Positions 1 to 12,600 of a stretch of 64,000 nt of DNA are shown here, in pieces. How positions within the stretch are numbered: position 1 is the first letter of the stretch; every line of letters starts with the position of its first letter. The position numbers and the translations under genes are program-made. Source of the DNA: Certhia americana (Eukaryota; Chordata; Aves; Passeriformes; Certhiidae); NCBI GenBank assembly GCA_018697195.1, contig CM031878.1, forward strand, positions 33,435,374 through 33,499,373. Reading direction: 5' to 3'. The notes under the pieces were generated by a model that saw only the letters and a list, made by a program, of their open reading frames with translations, was not told where the DNA came from and made no database searches.

Positions 1-1949
1 GGCCATTATGTAAGCTGAAAGCACCTGTGAGAGGTGCTTTCCTCTTTTCCTCTTCAGCAGAACAAAGTGTAGACAGGTCTAATTAAATGTAATTACATCA
101 ACATAAGTTGTTCCATCTCTATCCAGTGTCACCTTTTATGGAGAGTGGAAAGGAGTCTCCCTACCAACAAACATTCAGTAAAATAATCGACTTTTTGCTA
201 ATGCTTATCGGTACTGAAACAGTTAGTATATGGGACTGAACAGAATATCACGTTTGGTAATAGAAAATATATATTTTTAGAAGTTTCTTATCCGAGTGAA
301 TGAAATACCACTCTGTCGCTTATGGTGACACCCCAAAATGCCTTGGGGCTGGAGAGAACATCAAGCCTTTGGATTGGGCAGGATTTCATGTACAAGTTCA
401 GATTTCACTTTAGGCACTTAATGGCAAGAGCCTTAAAAACATCTGCACTATCCTCTACTGTGTCTCAACTGCTGCATCAGAAAGGGAGAAGTCTCCCAAG
501 ATGCGGTGTCATCTCCTCTCAGAACAAGCAGAAATGCAACATCCTCTGACATACACGAAATGGTGCCAGACACTTGCGTTTAGGTACACAAGTTATTTGC
601 TAAACAAACTTCTCAAATGCACCCAAAATGCTTTTAGCTGAAAACCCGCAGTTGATCCTTTAAATCACATCAATGACATTTAGTTTGTTTTTACCACTAT
701 ATATATGTTTTCATAAAAACATAACCAATATTTCCGTATGAATATCTCAAATGCATTTTACCTTGTGTCACTCACAGATCCTGCATTCTCAAATTCATGA
801 CCAACAGTCCTCTGCTCTTTCACATCTGAAGAATAATTGTAATTAGCTGTTTAAAGTAAGCAAAGCAAAATTGGAATTAAAGGTAAAAAGTAAAAAATTT
901 ACAAAATATGTATTTTTATCAGATAAATTAAACGCTCCTTGAAGTCTCTTCCACAATAAATGTTCATATTAGCCATCACAGGGAATTTATGGTAGGATTT
1001 ATGCAGCAACTTAGACTTTGGGTGATTGAAGCAATCTAGAATATCCTTGTCTTAATCATGGCAATGAATGGAAGAAACCCCACACCTCTCATTCACAGAA
1101 GATTGAACTCGAAAAGAGAACTGTTCTAACTTTCCTATTGCATCTGCCGCAGAAATACTGAGCAGCTTCAGCAATTAAATGGCTTCTTAAGCTCAAATTT
1201 TTCCTAAGTATCCACTAAAATGCTGCACTACCACAAACGTTCGTGTCCCTCTGCTGGAAGTCAGAATATATTAAGTGAAGCAAACACAAACCCTGAGTCC
1301 GCCTTTAAGGTACAAAGAGTCAAAAACCCACTACAGACTTCCAAATTATGGAAAAGCTGCCATACCAGCAGTATCAGACAAAACACTGCCAGGGAACCAA
1401 AAACAGATAACCTCGTCGAGGGCAACCAAGGCAAGCATAAAATAAAAATCTATTCCTAGGTCAGACGAGCAGCAGAAGTATTTATGCTATCCACCAAGAA
1501 AGAAGAGGCTATGACTTCCATTTTTCTTCCATAATGTTAGAAAACAGTCCCATAATTATTACCTCGTGTACTCGTGCAATGTTCTGAAAAACTCGTGTGA
1601 GTTGAAAAGCAAGTGACATTTGCCAAGGAGCTGTGTCAGGTCTCTTCAAGTATGGAAGAGCAAAAAACAGGCCAGTTTCCTCCAGGCGGGTGATAATCTA
1701 TCCGCAGGTTATTACAAGCTGCCTGTAGTCCAAACCACTACACAGGCAGAAAGGACAGATAACAAGACGCAACTGACAAAACACACCCACGGTGTCTACA
1801 CGTTCGACTGCACCCTTTACCCTACAGGCATGCAATACACGCTTTGAATTAAAAATCCTACATCACTACGAGCATGTTCAGGCTCTGTCCAGGCTGAGTG
1901 GCTCTAAGGTCTATCAGGCTCCGTACCCAAAACCAGTTCTGTTGTGGCT
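1..1949. other. No gene recognised
   Basis: This is AT-rich unique-looking DNA. No reading frame longer than about 80 codons looks coding, and I see no splice-bounded exon or repeat family. If the CpG island is the FXN promoter, this is the beginning of FXN intron 1. Confidence 0.5.
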
Positions 1950-3020
1950 TCCAACAGCGGTGCCAGCCGCCATTTGCCTCCGCGGCACCCAGCTGGCCGG
2001 GCGGCAGTGCCGACCGCTGCGACTGGAGAGGGGCGGCGGACGAGTGCACCGCCTCCGGTTGCGGCAGCTCCGAGGCACCGAAGGGAAGGAGAATTTGGAA
2101 GGTAGAAAGCAGGCAGGACAGAGGGAAGGACGCTCCTCGCTGCCGGCCAGACTGCTAGGATGTCCAGTGGCGGCGCTGCCTGCCGCGGGCTGACACAGAC
2201 CTGCTCAGAACCGGAGGCGGCTCGGGAATCCCGGCCTGCCGCCCTCCACTCCCTGCCGCTCGTCCAGCCGGCGCTTCTGGCCACGGCCGTTGCGCACCGC
2301 CATCCCGCGCCAGGCCCCCGCTTTCCGCCCGCCCCTCGATCACCAGCGGCCGCTGCCGGGCGGCGGCTGTGCCCGCCCTCGGGGCTCCCCCGGGGCCGCC
2401 GCGCCGCCGAGCCGCCGCCGCCCCGTGCCGCCCCGGCTCGCACGGCGCCGCCGCCCCCGACGCCACATGGCGCCCGGGCCGCTGCGGAAACGGCGGAGGC
2501 CGGGGCCGGACGGGGGGGAAGCGCGGCGCAGCGCCTCACGCGCGGCGCGGAGGAGCGTGCGGGGCCGCGGCCTAGGCGGGCTGGCTGGGCCGCGCAGCAG
2601 CGGGAACGGAGCAAGGCGGAGTGTGCGGGTGTTCCGCTTTCTTCACAGCCCTGCTGCATCCAGCCTCGGCAGCGCAGGATTAATTAAAGACGAGTGCTTT
2701 GCTATCGCGTCAGCACAGATGTATCCGAGCCGAGCGCGGTCTGTCCGCCAGACGAGTCATTCCAGGCTGCGGCGGCTTCCCCGACAGCCTTATCCCAGCG
2801 TCCTTCCCCCGGCACTAGCACGGCCTGGCCTGGCTGTCCCTAGGAAAAGGGTGTCGGTGTGCTCCCTTCGGTGTGCTCCCGACCCCGAGATGTAACGACA
2901 GGGATCCGTGGCGGCCCTGTGAGGCGGCTGCCCGCGCTGTGCCCTCCCCTCGCTGCTGTTCGCAATAGCCGCCCCTGCGCCAAGCTCCGCGGGCAGAGCG
3001 CTCTCGGTGAGGAGGCTCAC
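1950..3020. promoter_or_regulatory. CpG island, probable promoter (candidate FXN promoter)
   Basis: This stretch of roughly 1 kb is strikingly GC- and CpG-rich inside an AT-rich window, with many CGG/CCG runs and GGGCGG Sp1-type boxes. It is densest at 2,280-2,600. No TATA box is evident. Such islands mark constitutive promoters. In mammals FXN follows PIP5K1B in the same orientation, about 26 kb away in human. An island about 16 kb beyond the last PIP5K1B exon fits the FXN start, with transcription leftward. A divergent or plus-strand non-coding transcript is equally allowed by the sequence. Confidence 0.75.
2340..2468 (-). CDS. Possible first coding exon inside the CpG island (candidate FXN leader), uncertain
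   Basis: This minus-strand frame opens with MWRRGRRRRASRGG and continues arginine-, glycine- and proline-rich for 42 codons to a TGA. Mammalian frataxin also starts Met-Trp and has an arginine-rich mitochondrial targeting sequence in exon 1. That and synteny are the only support. Against it, I see no good phase-0 donor before the TGA, whereas human exon 1 ends in phase 0. The CpG-rich base composition alone also produces Arg/Gly/Pro runs. Treat as a lead only. Confidence 0.18.
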   Translation of the reverse strand: MWRRGRRRRASRGGTGRRRLGGAAAPGEPRGRAQPPPGSGRW

Positions 3021-3533
3021 AGGGGCTGGAGCCTGGGTAGAATGAATGGCCATTAGAAACCACACTATGCACCAAGCACTCACTCAGGGACACGTTCGAG
3101 GACTATTTTCTGTGACAGCAAGTATTCCGATCTTGTAGGTAAATTGTTTCACTGAGCAGTAAAGGGAAAATAAAGCTCATAATTTGTCAGACCTAACATT
3201 TTCCACTAAGTTACATAAATGCTGGTGATGCCATAATATCAGCAGTATGTGAAGATGTCAGCCGGACATTGTTACTTAAAGAAATAAACTAGGTTTGCCA
3301 AGTAGATGAGAGGTAAGAAATAATTCCTATAAAAAGTTTTCTTAAAAAAACCCCACAGTTGCTGTGGGAACACAGGCAACTTTCACTTCAGAACCTTCCA
3401 CAGTACAGGACCAAAAGATGCAGCCATTGCAAGTAAAATCATAAATATGAGAAGCATACAAGTATTCAGAAGCCTACCGCTGGTTACTGTGTGATACATT
3501 TCTATATTTCAAAAACTCTTAATTCCAGTAAGC

Positions 3534-3655
3534 AGCTGGGTGCTCTGAGCCACCTGATCTAGTTGAAGATGTCCCTGTTTATAACAGAGGGGTTAGATTA
3601 GGTGACCTGGAAAGGTCCCTTCTAATCCAAACTATTCTATTGATTCTATGATCCT
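3534..3655 (+). mobile_element. CR1 LINE 3'-end fragment, sense
   Basis: The segment with CCTGGAAAGGTCCCTTCTAA followed by CTATTCTATTGATTCTATGA is the typical avian CR1 3' terminus, with its short 8-bp-like tail repeat. It is severely 5'-truncated and carries substitutions, consistent with an old copy. Confidence 0.8.
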
Positions 3656-6600
3656 CCACTGTATTAGGGAATAAGTTATCAAATTCCTCACCAAGATTTG
3701 TAATTTTATAATTTTTTTTTTATAAGCCAAAATTACCTTACTCTACCCCAGGGGAAAAAGCTCAAACAATTCAAACCACTTGTGCAAATTTCAACTGAAA
3801 TTATGAATCATCTGTTTTAGCTAAAAGCTGTTTGTATCAAACTGTTATCTGACTTAGCCAGCTTCTTGTCTCTTTTCAACAGACTCCTGTGTGTCCCTTT
3901 GTTACCAGTGTCTTCCCAGCTTGGGTTGTTTTGGTATATTGTGGGGCAGCTTTTCATACATCACGGAGATTTAAGATACTCTCTAGTTCCTTGAAGAACA
4001 AATCATTCTTAGCCCTGCTGCGAGAAGCTACTTATATTTCTACTGGAATAATGGTTTACAGACTGAGATAAAGCTTGCATCAATTGTACCAGACCACAGA
4101 ATACACTGGTACAGCAAATGACTTATTTTTCGTACCTTGGTAGGGAAGGGAGAAAACAGCTAGAGTAAAGGAGGAATACCTGGGTTTTTTATGTAGTATT
4201 TAATCTATTTGGAGATGGTGCTTATTTATATAGCTTGCCTCTCCTATAAAAATAACCTCAGGTGCTTTCTGATATTATCCAACTAGTTCCACAGTGATAT
4301 TTCTCTAGTCATCCAAGTCATACACAACTCTTAATAGGAAATGTTCATCTTGAGTTTCTAAGTTAATGAAAAATCAATTAATTAGTGTGGATTATTTTCT
4401 CTATAGTACTAGTAATTTCACATATCATAGCTTTTTAAAAAGTTAAGAACAGTTAATTCAAATGTAAAGTTCAAGTTAGTGAATTTTACAAGATGTTACT
4501 ACCAAGCAAGGATCAGTCACACAATTTCTAAAGGGCTCAAATTAGGGATTAGCAATTTTAACAATGATTTCCTAATGTTTTTCATCTTGATTCCTGTCCC
4601 TTAGGAACAACAGGAAAAAACAATTAATGTTGTTATACCACAATATTGCTATTAGTCCCTTTTTATGCTGGTGTGAAATACCTGTGAAGGAGTTTCAGAT
4701 GCAGATGTGCTGAAGGGTCAGGCCCACACATTCAGACTGGAAAGAGCTGATAGTTTCTTTACTTTAAGCAAATGTATGCGTCCCTGTAAATGTTTCAGGA
4801 GATGGCTTCTATGAAGAACAGGAGGGTGCACTACTGATTACTCTTTTATCACTGTCTGGTGGAAGGGATTGGGAAAATACCATTGAGTTTTAAAAAATTA
4901 AATTGCCTGAAGCGTAAGAAGTATAAGCAGGGATATGTATACTTTCAAGCCATTGAATTATAGTACAAGGAAGGACACAAAGTGTGGGTTTTTGTTTATT
5001 TGGGTGGGGAGTTTGTTTGTTTGGGGGCTTTTATTTTATTTTTTATTAACTGAGGGCATCTATTTGGTGGTGCTCCCACCAAAGGCAAAACTTCATCTCT
5101 GAATGCCATATGATTAAGTCACAAGGTCAGATAACAAAACTTTGGAATTATTCCATACCTTTCTCTAAGCTGAAATCAACCTGTGCTTTTTCATTTTGAG
5201 CAGCTTGCAGGGCCAGAGTATTCAGACCACTGCCCACAGATAGCCCATGTCTGTGACTTAATTCTTCTTCACTTCTTGTGGCAAATTCCATCTGGAGAAA
5301 CAGAACAATACATTACTTTAATACTCCCAGGAGCTGATTATGCCTTCTGTATATTATTTTTACTAGACATGACCTGCCTCATCAGTTCTACAGGTGTAAG
5401 TCTAAATTTTCATCAATGCAACCAACACGAAACACAAGTGCAAGATGATTTTCACATTGAAATATGAAACTTGCACATCCCTACAAACTCCTGTACTCCT
5501 TGATGTTTGAAAATTTGTACCATTTTATGGTGAGCAAAATGGGTTACAAGTTGTTGTTGACCATTAACCACACATGTATACACCCACCTTTTAAGTGCAC
5601 TTTGGAGAAGTCTTCCCCCACAGCAGTAGTTAAACAGGATTTCCTTTTTCATGTGTAAAATGACTGTTTTGATTTAAAAATTACTGGGTTCGTGGGATTG
5701 TACACAAAAGATGTCTCAGTCTCTGAACCATTTGGTATAGACATTCTGGTTTTGGACAGAATTGTTGCAGTTAAGCTGTGTATCCTTTGTTCTTCCTAAG
5801 AACAAATGATTCAAACACTATAGTTACTAGGTAATTGAGAAAAAATTGTCATGTGTGTTCTTCGTGATGATTTCTTGCTTAAATGTTTTTCCCCAAATAA
5901 GACTAATGACAAGAATCTGCTTTGCACAGACACACATTCCTGTACACTGCACATGAAGGAGCAGACATTTGACAGAGATGTACAAAATGGTTTTACTCAC
6001 AGGACATTCAGATTTGTCTTGCTTTTCTCAGAGGAATGCTGCAGAAAAATTATCTTGCTGAGATTAAGCAGCCTAATTTTAAGGCCTAGAAAAGTGGTTA
6101 TTGTGAGATACAGGCTCCACGTGAAGCTTTAGACTCTATATACTTAGAATACAAAAACCCCCAAACTGCTTTAAATTTCTCTATACTGTGCATAATTAAG
6201 GAATTATTCTTCTTACTGGTCAGGATTATAGGATTATATCAAAGTAAAATTGAAAAAAAAATACCACCACCACCTTCCCCCACCAAGCCAAAACAAACAA
6301 GCAAACGAGAAAAATCCATCACACCAATTACTTAAAAGAAAAATTCTATACAGGTAGATAAAACATAATTTTAAGACTTAAAATTCCAAGTTTTGGTTTT
6401 GTCAATTTAGCAGGTTCATTACACTTACTCCTAGAAGACATATTACTTCCAATAACTTTGGTAGCTTTCTAAATGACAGCTGTGCAAATTTTTAAATACA
6501 CCACTGCATTAAAGCATGAAATCTTGGACTGATGATCACTGGCATTTGGGATTATCTCCCTGTTACTTGGGAAATTGAGGAACCAAAACAGTTTCTGTAG

Positions 6601-8062
6601 TTACCCTAAAATGATTGCACATACTGAAAACCTGAAAAGGTTTTATAAAGCGTTGTCTATTAAATGTGTTCCTTTGGCCTTCCTGCTCTAATTTCAAGAT
6701 TCCCCTTTGCATTATAGAGCAGGTAAAGACAGATGCCATGTTTGTCATATCTCAAGAGGCCTCTTAGGACTGTCTCATGAAGGTAGGGAAATGCAAGAAC
6801 AGTGAAGTCCAGTATAGATTGAGAGCAGGATGACAGCAGTGGTAGTCTTTAGAATAGAATCTTTTATTCATCAATAAAACTATAGTTTACAGTAGTATTT
6901 TCTAAATAAATTATAGTATTTCTCTTTTACAAGAAATAAAGCAAAATCAAAAATATTTGAAGGACAATATATATGTACACAACGTAAGGCCTTGCTATAA
7001 ATAATATTTTTATCTCCTTTTTACCAACAGTGAAAGTATTTTTAGAGGCTCATTTTCATATGGTATGTGCAGAGATTTGCCCTAACCCTCATACAACATC
7101 AGTTCTAATTTCCACTGGTGTGGACCTAAGTGAGTCAAAAAAAAAGAAGAAATTTATTTTTTTCACCACTGTGTTTGTTTTAAAATAGGTGAAGTTGGTA
7201 ATAGATTTTGCTTGTGCATAGTAACAGAATGCATGCAAATGAAACCACTAGAGAACTGATAAGAAAATATCACTTCAGAATCCAAAAAATGTGATTGGCA
7301 ATATTGTAGAAAGCAGCCTGAGTACACAGTTCTTCACAGTTGAGCAAGCAACAGCAAATGACAGCAGAGTGCAGATGGAATGTTTCATGTCATTGTTGAC
7401 AAGTTTATCAGTCCTTTCTATGGTTCAAAGATCCTGGCACTTCTTAGAATTAGTTCTGTTGATTATTACTTCTTGACTATTAGGCTCAGCAAATTCCTCC
7501 TTCTTACATGAGGAGTGCAGAAAGTGCTCTTCATTAACCATGGTCACTTCTCTTAGTTTTACTCTTCATGTATTCTTTGTTACTGGAAATACAGAAATGA
7601 CAAGTTAAGAGTTGTGTTTACTTTCTTTCTTACAGAATTATAAACAGGTAACAACTTTCTTCCCTTAAACAGGCTGCAGTACATGTACAGTGATGCTCTT
7701 ATGACTTTGACCCCAAATCAAAAGCAACGTGTCTCTTTTCTTGTACAACACCTAACCCCTATGGGTTTTGCAGGTGTTGCAGTATGCTTGTATTATGTGA
7801 ACTAGAACTACTTGCTGCTGCAAAATGATGAACATTCTGGATGACAGAGAAGACAGAACAATCTGAGAGCACTTAGGAATTCACAACAGCTTATTTTTAT
7901 CTTATAGAACTGTGGCATTTACTACTTAAAACTGGCAGTCTTCATATGTCATGAATATAAGTGCTGTCAGCTTCTGCATGTTGCTCTTTCCCTAGAGGAA
8001 AAATCATACCTTTCAGGCACAATTAATGTTCTAGTCAATGTTGCAGAGATCATTCTTTTTCA

Positions 8063-8063
<1 letters not shown>
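3656..8063. other. Gene-free AT-rich stretch
   Basis: No exon, RNA gene or clear repeat was recognised apart from short T- and G/T-rich runs near 3,712 and 4,985-5,045. The terminal, stop-carrying exon of PIP5K1B and its 3' UTR may lie somewhere between here and 18,965. Minus-strand AATAAA motifs occur, for example near 6,865, but are too common to be decisive. Confidence 0.4.
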
Positions 8064-8095
<32 letters not shown>

Positions 8096-8174
8096 AAAAA
8101 AGAAAAAAGAAAAAAAGAAAAAAAAGAAAAACGAAAAAAAAGAAAAAAGAAAAAAGAAAAAAAGAAAAAGAAAG
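8064..8174. repeat. A30 tract followed by imperfect (AAAAAG)n
   Basis: A run of 30 A at 8064-8093 is followed by about 80 bp of A4-A7 units separated by single G (one C). This is a purine-only microsatellite and probably grew from the poly-A tail of an old retroinsertion. The minus-strand frame of phenylalanines and serines across it is an artefact. Confidence 0.95.
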
Positions 8175-9026
8175 TTGTTAATAATCTTAATGCATTAGAG
8201 TTTTCTACACTACTCTCATGATTTTCTGATAGAAATAGCTGATCACTTCTTGGCATCCCTGTAGAGTTAGAGATGAATTGAAAAGAAACTGTTCTTTACT
8301 GAATATCTTATTATGAAAAATCAAACTGAGGATAAACTGACAGCTGAAGAATATATTTTAGTAAATTGAATGCATCTGAGCTGATATATCCAAAATGGAG
8401 CAAGATGCAAAATCAAAACAAAGAGACCTGTAATTACCTTATTCTAAAACCTTATTAAAAAACATTACAAAGATGTAAGGTTGCATGTACTAAACAGATT
8501 TTTAAGGTCACGTTTACATTGTGCGTTTCGATACAAGCACTTAACTAACCTTTAAATGGTTTGACAACAGTCTAATCTTGATTATGAACAAAAAAATCTC
8601 TGAAGGCATTTCTTAAGCTTATCTCGGAGAGCGTAACCAGTAGATTTAAATTAGTATTTTTGTTATTACTTTTAACACTAGCCCTTGAACCTTGAGGAAC
8701 AGCACTTCTGTATTGTTCTATGAAAACTTTAAACTTCCTACTGTATTGTCGACTAGTGTTAGGGTGTTCATAATCACTGATGCCATTAAGAATGCCAATT
8801 TTTCAGGTTTGCTCTCTCCCTCTCAGGAGCTGTGGTGTGGCAAGTAAAGCTTACCGACGTATTAACACCTGAATGTGCTAAGGCAGTAAAGTACTTAGAA
8901 AATACAGAACCATTTCATATGTGAAGTGAAATTATTGGACATGTGAGTTAAATTAAAGGAAGTGGTATTCTAAAATCAATGTGATGTAAAGCTACCAAGG
9001 ACTTTTAATTTTTTAATTTTTTTTCC

Positions 9027-9580
9027 TTTTTTTTTTTTTTTTTTTTTTAAAGAAAAAATTTTGGGAAAAAAAAAAGTTGAAAAATGCTAGTACCAACAAA
9101 CAAAATAATGTTATATGAAGCATGACAAATTAATCAAAATTTTCATTAACATCATCTTGTTTTTTGTCTGAAAGCTCAGATATGAATGACTGAGGATCAA
9201 TTTCTGACAAATAAAGTGATTGTTCAAGTTCAGACTGTCTGGACTTATTGCTGCTTTTCACTAAGACTGCTATCGGTATTGCTGTTGCTGGTTTTATCGT
9301 ATTCCACTAATTATGCAATGGAACCATGACTAGCTGGAGAAGAGAGACCTGACAATAACTTGCAGCAACTGCTAACTGTATGAGTCAATCACAGAGGTAC
9401 TGTTGATGGTACTAATGGCATTTTAAGAAGAAGAGATTTTCAGATGTATATATTTATGTCGGGTACAGTCCAGTACTTTATTATTCTGGAAAGAAATCCA
9501 TCTATTTCAAGGGGCAGGGCATGATCTTCTAGGCAACATTGTAACCACTACATAACTTTTGGTGTTACACTGATTACAGA
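9027..9580 (-). pseudogene. Unidentified coding-like remnant with 3' A-tract, possible processed pseudogene
   Basis: On the minus strand, 9306-9130 is open for 58 codons to a TAA, with a composition unlike random AT-rich DNA. Parts read KSSNKSRQSELEQSLYLSEI and SELSDKKQDDVNENFD. Further upstream, in a different frame, a second stretch reads LEDHALPLEIDGFLSRI before a stop, and AISTINSTSVIDSYS occurs in a third. About 80 bp past the TAA the minus strand has a run of 22 A (plus-strand T, 9027-9048). This pattern suits the decayed 3' part of a retrocopied mRNA. I do not recognise the parent protein. It could also be a genuine exon or chance. Confidence 0.35.
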
Positions 9581-9601
9581 TAAAGGAACATTTTGTTTTT
9601 C

Positions 9602-9618
9602 TTTTTTTTTTTTTTTTT
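9602..9618. repeat. T17 tract
   Basis: A homopolymer of 17 T is followed by T-rich sequence to about 9,642. It is an A-tract when read on the minus strand and may be the tail of another retroinsertion. Confidence 0.9.
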
Positions 9619-9644
9619 CTCCTTTCTTTTCTTTTGTTTTTTAA

Positions 9645-12600
9645 TAAAAAACTGAGTTTAGCTATAGCAATTTAGTCCAAAATGATAAATAATGCACAAA
9701 TGACATTACAAGAATCATTCCTACAATCACTGCCTGAGATATCTCACATTGTGTATGTAATGGATTTACAATATTTCAGCCTACTTGAGGCTTTTTGTCT
9801 TGGAGCATTTTTGTGCTCCAGTTCTCTTTCCACAGATATGTTTCTGAGCTGAATGATTTCCTCTTATGGTGTTTTAAAAGCCCCAGGCATGAGAACATGT
9901 AGTTCTGTGATAATATGTGCTGGCGTTTTAACACTTGGCTTCCTCAGGCAACGTATTGCTTGTGATCTGAATTGGTAGTTTTTTAATCTAATCAAGTGCC
10001 TAATTCCTGTGTCTGATTTTCATGCAAGGGTGACTGAAATGTTCCTTCTTACATAATGTTTCTTCTGCAAGAACACCTCTGCCAAATTACACTCAAGTGC
10101 TTAGTTGTTTTTCACCTCCAACCATGTTTCAGTTTTGTGGGACACATAGGCCTTTTTTTTTTTCCTTTCCTTTTCGATCATGCACGGATGGATATATGGA
10201 AAATGTAGACAACAACAGAGGAATGGACCAGTTAACTGTACTGCATAAAACAAGTTGGTTTGTCCCTTTCAGTTTTAAAAAATTTCTATTTTGAGGAGAG
10301 TGCTTTATTAGCTCTACCATGAGCACATAACATTTTAAGGATTATTATGCTCTCAGGGGAAAGAAAGGATGCCTGTAAATGAGAAAGTCTTAATTCCTTT
10401 CTCATAGTCCCAGAATTCATGTTCAGTCTACTGTGGTTTTCCAACAGTATCTTCAGAGGAAATGGTGAGGCAGAGAAACTGAAGCTTCCATGAAAAGAGC
10501 AACATATCAAAATTTGAGGTATGCTGTGCAGTGTGACTGCACAACTTCTAGTTTGTTGTCACATGTATTTTTCCTGGGAATTGCTTTAATTTCAGCTGCA
10601 CTTATTATTATTCCACATCAGCACCCTGAAGAAAACTACACCATGATTAGAATTTAATTGAAATGATGGGAGAGAGAACTGAAGAAAAGGAGTACTGAAG
10701 AGTAAGAAGAGTCCAAAAGTTTTCACAATTTCTAAACAGGTATTTTATAGACATGCATCTACAGCAGCTTTGAAATACAAAATTAATCTTCAATTTTTTT
10801 TAGGACTTCGAAATCCTATAATAAAATTGGCATGTAGAAATAAACCACACCATAAGTAATTTAAAATGTAATAGCATAATCTATGGAATTCACCTGACAC
10901 AAGTCATAGCTACGCTAATCAGGCTCTAAATACACTGGGCTTGCTCATCACTACAGTTATTCCATTATTTTATTTTACTGAAGCCCTTATCAGTCCATAT
11001 CTTCAGTAGCATTGATGTTTAAATTATATATAAATTTCATGAGCCTTTCCTTTAACAACAGGAGGCAATGCTGTATTTCCACGGGAAAACTTCTACCCAA
11101 GAATTTTACATTGTAGTTAAATATACAGAAGTATTCTGTAAGCAAAAGATAATTAATTAATGAAGTCCTAAACACTGGACCTATATTTAAGATGCTATAG
11201 ACAGGACATATATTTATTTATTTAAATCTTATATTTACCACCATGTAACACATACAGCATCACAATGGAACAAACTTTTTCACTATTTACATGCATGTCC
11301 TTTTTTTGTTGGAAGTGTAAGGGAAATCAAGCCTACTTGAAGTAAATCAATTCAATACCTAAGCCTTACTACTCTGATTTTACTCATATTATAGTACAGT
11401 ACATCAGCTATCTTTATAAGTAATTTCATGGTAAGGCTAAGAAAACACAGTAGAATAGTTTATAATAACATGTGTTACTTTTTTAGGTAGAGAAAACTCA
11501 ATTAAACAATTGAGACTTCACTGCAGAACAGGAGTAAGGTGACTTTTAAGTTATTCCTTACTTTTTAAGTGGAATTACCACTTTTAAGTCACACAGTGAT
11601 CCTGGACTAAGGTCTTCTGGATTGGTTGCCCTTGTTGATAATAGATCACTGCTAAGGAACTTTTACAAGATTGGACTTGTATCTCTTACTAATCAAATTC
11701 CATAGAACACATTCACTGTTGTGTTCAACTGCATTTGCTGACAATGCCTGAACTGACACCAATAAATAGGGCTTCAAGGGAGTTTTAAAAAGAGGTCAAA
11801 TTTATTTACAGAGGAAGAAGGAAACCCCGATTTGCAGATTTCTGCATTCAAGTGCTAAATGGAAGTGTGTTACCTTCTTTGTTTTTGGCTTATAAACAAA
11901 AAACCTGTTTATCTCAGACAGATCATTTGTTTCAAACTGTCTGATCTATCACTGCATTATATATTCATAAAAGCAAGAAGCCTTCAATGTTTAAAGTTAT
12001 GCAGAGAAACATTTCAAAATTAGAATTTTTTTCTATATCTCCTTCTATATTTTATTCATTATAAAAGATTTATTTATTATTTATTCTTTCTATTTAATTG
12101 ATAATTAAAATTACTTGCATGAATTAATCAGTATCATAACCTGATAACCATGTTACTAGAATAATTGGAAATTATTTAGATTGTCTTATATCTGTTGCTC
12201 ATTGCAGATGATGCTTAGTCATATTCTAGTCATAAAAGCTAGATTTCTTAAGCTATTATCTGAGTTAAAAGTTTATGAGAAAATAAACCAATATAACTTG
12301 AAGTAAACATGATTTGAGAATGTACCTAACAGTGCTTCTTAGAGTAGCAGGTGAACAAAATGCTAGTTTGAACTTAAGTCTTTTATCAGAATTAAGGAAT
12401 TATGGGCCCAGACCAGCATTCAGTTGTGAACCCAAGATATATTTCTAGTTGTGTCGAAGAACAAAAAATTCTTGCTGTTATCAAGTACATTCTCAGTTTT
12501 GACATCAGCAGCACAGTATGAGTTTACATGGAGTTCCCTTAATGCAATACTTCAAACCCAATATTATTACCTGTAAGAGGAATTTTTTTTTTTAAACAAA

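Noticed and set aside
1904..2687. Long GC-rich ORFs on both strands (251, 201 and 175 codons)
   Set aside because: CpG islands lack stop codons in all frames. The Arg/Ala/Pro/Gly-rich products show no family match.
8050..8256. 68-codon phenylalanine-rich minus-strand ORF
   Set aside because: It is translation of the A-rich microsatellite.
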